A stretch of 64,000 bases of DNA from Arthrobacter ruber. Its GTDB lineage: Bacteria; Actinomycetota; Actinomycetes; Actinomycetales; Micrococcaceae. Of the stretch, positions 57,790 through 64,000 are shown one piece after another. Made by a program: the position numbers and the translations under genes. Numbering within the stretch: position 1 is the stretch's first letter; each line of letters opens with the position of its first letter. The stretch spans positions 67,934 through 131,933 of the forward strand of contig NZ_PPTH01000011.1 of the NCBI RefSeq assembly GCF_002954225.1. Direction: 5' to 3'. The notes below the pieces were generated by a model. The model saw only the letters and a program-made list of their open reading frames with translations. It was not told the origin of the DNA and did no database searches.

Positions 57790-58995
57790 TCAGTCCAGGT
57801 AGTCGCGCAACACCTGGGAGCGCGAGGGGTGGCGCAGCTTGGACATGGTCTTCGATTCGATCTGACGGATCCTCTCGCGGGTCACGCCGTAGACCTTGCC
57901 GATCTCGTCCAGCGTCTTCGGCTGTCCGTCGGTCAGTCCGAAGCGCATGGCGACGACGCCCGCCTCGCGCTCCGACAGGGTGTCGAGCACCGAGTGGAGC
58001 TGCTCCTGCAGCAGCGTGAAGCTCACGGCGTCGGCGGGTACGACCGCCTCGGAGTCCTCGATCAGGTCACCGAACTCGGAGTCGCCGTCCTCACCCAGGG
58101 GCGTGTGCAGCGAGATGGGCTCGCGGCCGTACTTCTGGACCTCGACGACCTTCTCCGGCGTCATGTCGAGTTCGAGGGCGAGCTCCTCGGGGGTGGGCTC
58201 GCGGCCGAGGTCCTGCAGCATCTGGCGCTGCACGCGGGCGAGCTTGTTGATGACCTCCACCATGTGCACGGGGATGCGGATGGTGCGTGCCTGGTCCGCC
58301 ATGGCGCGCGTGATGGCCTGGCGGATCCACCACGTGGCATAGGTGGAGAACTTGAAGCCCTTGGTGTAGTCGAACTTCTCGACCGCGCGGATGAGGCCGA
58401 GGTTGCCTTCCTGGATCAGGTCGAGGAAGAGCATGCCGCGCCCGGTGTAGCGCTTGGCGAGGGAGACCACGAGGCGGAGGTTCGCTTCGAGGAGGTGGTT
58501 CTTGGCCCGCTTGCCGTCGTGGATGACGAACTCGAGCTCGCGCTTGAGCTTCGGGTCCATGTCCGGGTCGGCGGCGATCTTCTCCTCGGCGAAGAGGCCG
58601 GCCTCGATGCGCAGGGCCAGGTCCACTTCCTGCTCGGCATTGAGGAGGGCGACCTTGCCGATCTGCTTGAGGTAGTCCTTGACGGGGTCGGCGGTGGCGC
58701 CCGCGGATACCACCTGCTGGGCGGGGGCGTCGTCGTCGTCGGCATCGGAGTAGACGAAGCCGGTGGTCGTGGCGACCTCGGCGGCCTCGGGCTTCAGGTC
58801 CTCGGGATCGACGTCGACGGCGGCATCCGTCACGTCAAGGGTGTCCACCGAACCCTGGGCATCGGAGGTCGAGGCCTTCGCGGCCGCAGCGGAGGAAGCA
58901 GCCTTCGTGGCGGGCTTCTTGGCCGCTACCCGGCGCTTGGTCGTGGTGGTACCGGCGTCTGTCGACGCCTGTGCTGCTGTCTTCTTGACCGGCAC
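57790..58995 (-). CDS. sigA: Primary RNA polymerase sigma factor
   Basis: The 401-residue housekeeping sigma-70 factor has an Ala/Lys/Thr-rich head of about 100 residues and then the conserved regions. These are 1.2 ([21 protein letters not shown]), 2 ([41 protein letters not shown]), 3 ([18 protein letters not shown]) and 4 ([40 protein letters not shown]). Start is GTG 58995 with AAAGG six bases before it. It is a member of the HrdB/SigA group of Actinobacteria. Confidence 0.96.
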   Translation of the reverse strand: MPVKKTAAQASTDAGTTTTKRRVAAKKPATKAASSAAAAKASTSDAQGSVDTLDVTDAAVDVDPEDLKPEAAEVATTTGFVYSDADDDDAPAQQVVSAGATADPVKDYLKQIGKVALLNAEQEVDLALRIEAGLFAEEKIAADPDMDPKLKRELEFVIHDGKRAKNHLLEANLRLVVSLAKRYTGRGMLFLDLIQEGNLGLIRAVEKFDYTKGFKFSTYATWWIRQAITRAMADQARTIRIPVHMVEVINKLARVQRQMLQDLGREPTPEELALELDMTPEKVVEVQKYGREPISLHTPLGEDGDSEFGDLIEDSEAVVPADAVSFTLLQEQLHSVLDTLSEREAGVVAMRFGLTDGQPKTLDEIGKVYGVTRERIRQIESKTMSKLRHPSRSQVLRDYLD

Positions 58996-59304
58996 AGAAA
59001 ACCTTTCATACGGCGGTGTGTGGTGCCATCAGAGGGACAACACCACTATGACCCTGTCAAGTCCGCGCTGGTTATCAGACAGTTCCGGCGAGGCCAGGTC
59101 CCATGGGAAACGGTCCCGCCGCCCTCGCTATTCCCGCGGAATCCGCTCTGGGGCGGGATCCGGAATGGAATGCTCGGTCTGTTCTGATGCACGGACCCAA
59201 CCGGGTCTCAACTGTCATTGTCTCACGGTTGTCCGCCGGCCCGGAAATCATGTCGGTGCTTTTATGCCTGCTGTCGGCACCGGCGTCGCAGAGGTACGTG
59301 ATGC
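58996..59304. other. Intergenic region upstream of sigA
   Basis: This gene-free stretch of about 310 bases lies between the sigA start and the DUF4192 stop. A TTGACA hexamer on the minus strand (59055-59060) resembles a -35 element, but no -10 hexamer lies at the right distance. No RNA gene is seen. Confidence 0.35.
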
Positions 59305-60816
59305 TCACGTCGCCCCGCCCGATGACGATGCACCACCCGTGGTCCACGCGGTGGAGCGGCGCCTGGCCCAGGCCGGCAGCCCGCCGCGGCGCAGCAGTTC
59401 GGAGAGCAGGCGTGCGAGCCGGTATCCGGGAACGGCCTGCTCGGCCGCCCCGAGGAACACCGCTGCCCGTGAACCTCGACCGCGGGCGTACTCGAACCAG
59501 GCGGACATGGTGAGTGCGGCGGCCCTCGACTCCCCGTCCGACACCGCCGCGAGCCGCGCGAGTACCTCGCTCATCGCATCGACCCGCTCCCACGCGATGG
59601 GTCCCGGGAAGCGCCCCGCCAGGAGGTCCGCGTAGAGCAGGGCTGCATCGGCGCCGTGGCCCCGGCCACCCGATCGCTCCACGGTTGCGGTCGAAGCAGC
59701 CACCGCGGCAGCAGTCGGTTCCGCAGCGGCGGGAGCAGTCGTCGGGGCAGTGGCCGAGGCGGCCGTCGAAGCCGCCGTCGGAGCGGTCGGATCAGCAGCA
59801 GCGACAGCGGCGCGCGTCACCTCCAGGGCCTGACGCAGCGCCACGGGCGACACCGCTAGGCCGCGCACCGCCGGCACGGCCCAGGCGGCGGCACCGGGTT
59901 CCGGCCGATCGGGAGTCAAGCCGGGGTCGAGCGGGCCCGGCTCGGGGTCGGGCCCGAGGACGTCGCAGTCGAGCAGGCCACACGCCCGCGCGCCGTCGAG
60001 CGCCGCGGTCGACCCCAGGCATGCACTGGCGAGCAGGAAGTCGCGGACCGTGCGGCACTCGATGCTCGCCAGCAGGAAGCCCGCGACCTCGGGTTCGGCC
60101 TGCACATGGAACGTGCCCGGGTGTAGCAGGACGACGTCCCAGAGGGCGGACGTCGCGGTGAACTGCCCCTGGGAGATCCAGCGGCCGGCGCATCGCGCGG
60201 CGAAGTGGGCCTGGGCGTCCTCCACGGCACCGGGGTTCGCCGACCATCCATCGCGCGGGGCCACGGCCGGCGCGGCGCGGAGGACTGCTTCCGGTGCCGA
60301 CGCGTCGAAGGCACTGCCGCCGAAGATCAGTTCCGCGTTCAGGGCACTGTGCACCACGGCGTCGAGCGGTGTGCCCGGCCAGGGACAGCACCGCTCGTCC
60401 CGGCAGAAGTAGTCCCGCCACCCGCTCCCCGACACGAGCCACCCCGCCCGGACGGGAAAGCCCTCGAGCTTCAGGGCCATCTCGAGGTCGTCCAGCAGAT
60501 CCTCGTGCGGAGGAGGGCGGAGCCGGTGCCACTCCTCGCGCGTGTACACGACGACGAGTGTGCCGTCGGCCTCGGGATCCCCCCGCAGGAAGGACACCAC
60601 CCCCTCGGCGAACGCCAGCGGATCCGCCCCCTGGGCGGGCAGGTCCACCCGCAGCATCGCCCCCAGCCTCGTGCCCGTGGTGGTCAGGACGACCAGGCTC
60701 TCCGCGGGCATGAAGCCGAGGGCGTGGGGTACGTAGGACAGGATGTCCGCAGGCGAGGTGATGGTGAAGGACGGGGACGCCGGACCGCCAGGAGCGGGGC
60801 TCGATGGAGATGACAT
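59305..60816 (-). CDS. DUF4192 family protein with Ala/Thr-rich insert
   Basis: The 503-residue product shows DUF4192 landmarks: ADILSYVPHALGFMPAESLVVL near the N-terminus, then VDLPAQGADPLAFAEGVV, GWRDYFCRDERCCPWPGTPLD and AALTMSAWFEYARGRGSRA. The family is actinobacterial and functionally unknown. About 40 residues of nearly pure Ala/Thr/Pro/Ser repeats (roughly 345-385) form a low-complexity linker between two conserved halves. The last 20 residues are Thr/Gly/Ser-rich. Confidence 0.88.
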   Translation of the reverse strand: MSSPSSPAPGGPASPSFTITSPADILSYVPHALGFMPAESLVVLTTTGTRLGAMLRVDLPAQGADPLAFAEGVVSFLRGDPEADGTLVVVYTREEWHRLRPPPHEDLLDDLEMALKLEGFPVRAGWLVSGSGWRDYFCRDERCCPWPGTPLDAVVHSALNAELIFGGSAFDASAPEAVLRAAPAVAPRDGWSANPGAVEDAQAHFAARCAGRWISQGQFTATSALWDVVLLHPGTFHVQAEPEVAGFLLASIECRTVRDFLLASACLGSTAALDGARACGLLDCDVLGPDPEPGPLDPGLTPDRPEPGAAAWAVPAVRGLAVSPVALRQALEVTRAAVAAADPTAPTAASTAASATAPTTAPAAAEPTAAAVAASTATVERSGGRGHGADAALLYADLLAGRFPGPIAWERVDAMSEVLARLAAVSDGESRAAALTMSAWFEYARGRGSRAAVFLGAAEQAVPGYRLARLLSELLRRGGLPAWARRRSTAWTTGGASSSGGAT

Positions 60817-60904
60817 GCAGATACCCTGCTCCTCGCGCGCCAGGCCCGCGTGACGGATACGCCCTATGTGGACAACCGGACCGGCCCGAAGGGAGGGATA
60901 CCGC

Positions 60905-62248
60905 CTACCCGCCCTGGTTCCTCCGATCCATCTTCTGCTCCCGTCGACGGCGGTGTTCCCGCGCCAGGGCGTCGCGGAGGGGCGGGACCACCACGCCCTG
61001 CTCGGCCATACGACGCCGAACCCTGCGCCGCACGATGACGACGGCGATCGCCCCGGTCGCGAGGACGACGAGCTGGGCGGCCATCGCGAGGCGGAACGAG
61101 GGCAGGGCGTACAGCTCGCCCTGCGAGAAGCCGCTGCCGAGGAGGACGTCGAGGACCACCCCGATGATGAACATCGACAGCAGGGAGGCCGTGAACCCCC
61201 CGATGTTCACGATGCCGGTCGCCGTCCCGATCCGCGCGGCCGGATTGAAGGTGCGGGCGAAGTCGAAGGCGATCATCGAACCGGGGCCGCCGATCGCCAG
61301 GGCGACCACCAGCAGGATCAGCAGCGGCAGGGGCGCGGGCCCGGGGTACAGCAGGACCGCGAGCCAGGCGCCGGTTATCAGTGCGGCGATGGTGAGCACC
61401 ATGGTGGACCGCCGCAGGGGGTGCAGCCCCACGTAGCGCCCGAGGAACGGCCCGCACGCGATACCCACCGCCACGAACAGGGTCATCAGCGCGGAGGCCG
61501 CGCCCTCCCCGACCTTCTCCGCGCGCACGAGGTAGGGGTAGCCCCACATGATCACGAACACCGTGCCCGGGAACTGGATGGTGAAGTGTGACCAGAGGCC
61601 CAGGCGCGTGCCCGGCTGCTTCCACGCTTCGGCGAGGGAACGGCCGGTCTGCCGGAGCGTCTGCGGGGTGCGCTCACCACCCGCCAGCGGCGAGTCCCGG
61701 ATGACGGCCACGGAGAGCACGACGGCGATCGCGGAGAGGGACGCGGCCGAGAGGAAGGCCGGCTGCCACCCGAAGGTCGAGAGCAGCCCCACGAACGGGA
61801 TGACCGAGACAACCTGCCCGAGCTGACCCACGATGCCGGTCCACTGCGTGAGGATCGGGATGCGTCGCGGCTCGAACCAGGCCGGGAGCAGCCGAAGGAC
61901 GCTGATGAAGGTCATCGCGTCCCCCGCGCCCACGAGCAGGCGACCGACGATACCCTCCCCGACCGAGTCGGCGAAGGCGAGCTGCGCCTGGCCCAGCGCC
62001 ATCAGCGCGCCGCCGGTCACGATGAGCGCCCGGGGACCCCAGCGGTCCACGAGCACGCCCACCGGCACCTGCAGGGCCGCATAGACGAGCAACTGCACCA
62101 CCGTGAAGATCGACAGCTGCGAGGCCGAGGCGTCGAAGCGCTCCGTCGCCTCCAGACCCGCCACCCCGAAGGAGGTGCGCTGCGTCACCGCGACGAGATA
62201 CGCCACGACACCGGCCGCCCAGACCAGGAGGGCCCTCGAGGAATTCAC
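60905..62248 (-). CDS. Major facilitator superfamily transporter
   Basis: The 447-residue product has 12 predicted transmembrane helices. The MFS loop 2-3 motif appears as GVLVDRWGPRALIVTGG. Other landmarks include RLLVGAGDAMTFIS and a central loop near residue 200. The tail is strongly basic (RRRVRRRMAEQ, EHRRRREQKMDRR), consistent with a cytoplasmic C-terminus. The substrate is unknown. Confidence 0.9.
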   Translation of the reverse strand: MNSSRALLVWAAGVVAYLVAVTQRTSFGVAGLEATERFDASASQLSIFTVVQLLVYAALQVPVGVLVDRWGPRALIVTGGALMALGQAQLAFADSVGEGIVGRLLVGAGDAMTFISVLRLLPAWFEPRRIPILTQWTGIVGQLGQVVSVIPFVGLLSTFGWQPAFLSAASLSAIAVVLSVAVIRDSPLAGGERTPQTLRQTGRSLAEAWKQPGTRLGLWSHFTIQFPGTVFVIMWGYPYLVRAEKVGEGAASALMTLFVAVGIACGPFLGRYVGLHPLRRSTMVLTIAALITGAWLAVLLYPGPAPLPLLILLVVALAIGGPGSMIAFDFARTFNPAARIGTATGIVNIGGFTASLLSMFIIGVVLDVLLGSGFSQGELYALPSFRLAMAAQLVVLATGAIAVVIVRRRVRRRMAEQGVVVPPLRDALAREHRRRREQKMDRRNQGG

Positions 62249-62343
62249 TCCCCCATTATGGCGTGGCCGGGAGAGCGCACGACGTCGGATGCGCCGGACC
62301 GCGCGAACCCGCGACCCGCAGCGTCACGGTCCCGCGCACAGCA

Positions 62344-62371
62344 GAGCCCGCCGGTGCTCACCGGCGGGCTC
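62344..62371 (-). terminator. Terminator hairpin after the PAC2 gene
   Basis: GAGCCCGCCGGTG pairs with CACCGGCGGGCTC around a two-base core, 15 bases beyond the PAC2 stop. It separates that gene from the MFS gene. A U-run is lacking. Confidence 0.7.
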
Positions 62372-62386
62372 CGACGGGACAGCGGT

Positions 62387-63460
62387 CTATGCCAGGGGGC
62401 GGGGGTCGGGACCGGGGGTCTCGTCGTCGCCCTCGGACGTGGCACCCGGGCCCGACTCGGATGCCCGCGCGGACCGGACGCCGTGCTCACCCGCGTAGTC
62501 GATGGCGGTCGTGCCGAGGAACTCCGTGTCCCAGAGCAGTGTGGACTCCTCTTCCGCCTGCGGGCTCGCGAGGTACGCCTCGACGGCCGCGCCGAGCTCC
62601 TCGGCGCTGGCGAGTTCGCTGTTCTCCTTGACGAGCAGCGACTTACGAGCGACGCCGTCCGCGTACTCGTCGTACCGCTTCTCGAGCGAGGCCACCACGG
62701 ACTGCACCTCGGCCGAGTTGCCGACCTGGCGTGCGATCTGCCGTTCGACGTCGCGCCCGGTCTCACGCAGACGGTCGGTGGGCAGCACCAGGCGGGCGGT
62801 GGCGCCCAGGTACTCGAGCCCGGCGACGGCGGCCGGCGGGTACTCGGCCTCGGCGAGGTAGTGCGGCACGTGGATGACGTGGCCGACGACGTCGTGCCCC
62901 GCCTCGATGAGCCGCAGTTCCAGGAGATGACCGATCGACGCCTGCAGCTCGGCGGTGGGACGCCAGGCGTTCATGCCGTCGATGATGTCCGTGCGGTTCC
63001 CGTGCAGCGTGACACCGATGGGACGCGTGTGCGGCACCGGCATGGGGATCGCGTGGATCCACGAGATGAGCGGGACGTCGAGGTCCTGCACGAGTCCGAC
63101 GACGGCGCTCGCGAACCGCTCCCACTGCAGGTCGGGCTCCACGCCGGTGAGGAACAGGAAGGGCTCACCCAGCCCGTCGTACAGCCGGTGCAGTTCCAGG
63201 CGGTGCGGCTGGTAGTCCCTCAGGTGGTCCTCGGCGAACGTGACCTTCGGGCGCCGCCCGCGGTAGTCCATGAGCTGGTCGGCGTCGAACTCCACCACGG
63301 TGTCGTGGTCGAGGATCTCGAGCAGCTCCTCGCTGATCTGCGAGACCACATGTCCGGCGTCCATGAAGCCGGTGAGGCTCACGAGCAGCGGCAGGCCCCG
63401 GTTCGCGGGGTCGCCGAAGACCTCGGCGTCGGTGTTGTACAGGGTTCGTGGGTCCAGCAT
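62387..63460 (-). CDS. PAC2 family protein
   Basis: From ATG 63460 (GGAGAGA RBS) the product has 357 residues. The PAC2 fold, related to proteasome-assembly chaperones, is visible in GLPLLVSLTGFMDAGHVVSQ, DQLMDYRGRRPKVTF, PFLFLTGVEPDLQWERFA and the helical repeat VASLEKRYDEYADGVARKS. Actinobacterial members may help with proteasome or other complex assembly, but the role is not established. The C-terminal 40 residues are acidic and disordered. Confidence 0.92.
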   Translation of the reverse strand: MLDPRTLYNTDAEVFGDPANRGLPLLVSLTGFMDAGHVVSQISEELLEILDHDTVVEFDADQLMDYRGRRPKVTFAEDHLRDYQPHRLELHRLYDGLGEPFLFLTGVEPDLQWERFASAVVGLVQDLDVPLISWIHAIPMPVPHTRPIGVTLHGNRTDIIDGMNAWRPTAELQASIGHLLELRLIEAGHDVVGHVIHVPHYLAEAEYPPAAVAGLEYLGATARLVLPTDRLRETGRDVERQIARQVGNSAEVQSVVASLEKRYDEYADGVARKSLLVKENSELASAEELGAAVEAYLASPQAEEESTLLWDTEFLGTTAIDYAGEHGVRSARASESGPGATSEGDDETPGPDPRPLA

Positions 63461-63690
63461 GGCTCTCTCCTGACGGTGGGCTCCTGCCGGTATCAACACC
63501 GTCGGCGCCACCTTCATTCCGGGACCGGCAGCCCGCGCCGCGCGGTCCGCAGCCGGCCCCGCCACGCCGTCCACCGGGTCGGCCACGGCGCAGAGACTAG
63601 GATCGTCAGGACGGTTCCCGGCCCACCAGATACCGGACCGCAAGTGAGCAGCATCTGGACAACCCATCCGGACACGAGGAGAGCGATTCC

Positions 63691-64000
63691 GTGATCAAGA
63701 CGACCGAACTACACCTGACAGCATCCGCGAAGGACCTCAGGAAGATCCCGAGCGACGCACTCGTGATCGGGGTCGCCAAGGGGGCCGACGGGCCGGTGCT
63801 GCTCGGGAGCCCGCTGCCGGCGAAGGCCGCTCGCGCCCTCGGGGACAGCCTCCAGGTCCTCGGGATCACCGGCGCCGCCGACGAGGTCCGCCGCCTGCCC
63901 GGACTGCCCGAGACCGGCGCCGACTCGCTCGTGCTCACCGGCGTGGGACCGGTCGCCGCCGAGGAGGTGCTGGGGCACGAGACGCTGCGCCGTGCCGCCG
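63691..64000 (+). CDS. pepA: Leucyl aminopeptidase, M17 family (N-terminal part)
   Basis: The gene starts at GTG 63691 behind GAGGAGAG and runs off the right edge, so about 103 residues are visible. They form the non-catalytic N-terminal domain of M17 aminopeptidases: DALVIGVAKGADGPVLLG, then LGDSLQVLGITGAADEVRRL and LVLTGVGPVAAEEV. The metal-binding catalytic half lies outside the window. It diverges from the PAC2 gene across about 230 bp. Confidence 0.9.
   Translation, partial: MIKTTELHLTASAKDLRKIPSDALVIGVAKGADGPVLLGSPLPAKAARALGDSLQVLGITGAADEVRRLPGLPETGADSLVLTGVGPVAAEEVLGHETLRRAA

Overview
The window is chromosomal DNA of a high-GC Gram-positive bacterium, most likely a member of the Micrococcaceae close to Arthrobacter. 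The evidence is roughly 70% GC, frequent GTG starts, many ATGA/GTGA stop-start overlaps, and a set of genes typical of Actinobacteria: sepH, DUF3159, DUF3710, DUF3093, DUF4193, DUF5998, DUF4192, a single-chain CydDC and a sigA with an Ala/Lys-rich head. I see no insertion sequence, prophage, CRISPR array or rRNA operon. One tRNA, tRNA-Ala(GGC), is present.

Left part (1-12.7 kb): a truncated alpha/beta hydrolase diverges from a TetR regulator across a perfect operator-like palindrome. A low-GC stretch with only small doubtful ORFs follows. Next come the class Ib ribonucleotide reductase operon nrdHIEF, with two NrdR-like boxes 32 bp apart upstream, a LysR regulator, a short-chain dehydrogenase, metF, an App1-type phosphatase and three short orphan genes.

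Middle part (12.7-46.8 kb): mostly minus-strand housekeeping genes. In transcription order they run from trmA-like and kimA-like genes, dxs, RNase E/G, rplU-rpmA, obgE, proB, proA and a small membrane protein to nadD, a tail-anchored low-complexity protein, rsfS, a histidine phosphatase and the tRNA. The KimA-like potassium importer diverges from two TrkA/RCK proteins, which suggests one potassium-homeostasis locus. After that comes the conserved actinobacterial block DUF3159, OB-fold, DUF3710, dut, DUF3093, DUF4193 and sepH. It is followed by a thymidine kinase with an unusual insertion, a phosphodiesterase-like protein, DUF5998, a GNAT/acyl-CoA-synthetase fusion and parC.

Right part (46.8-64 kb): cytochrome bd oxidase (cydA, cydB and fused cydDC) diverges from a blaI-type repressor and an M56 metalloprotease. 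Three perfect TTCTAC-N5-GTAGAA operators lie between them. This is the most interesting regulatory feature of the window: it suggests that a BlaI/BlaR-like proteolytic switch controls the respiratory oxidase. parE, a small zinc-ribbon protein, sigA, DUF4192, an MFS transporter, a PAC2 protein and the start of a leucyl aminopeptidase complete the window.

All identifications come from reading translated sequence, motifs and gene order. No database search was run.
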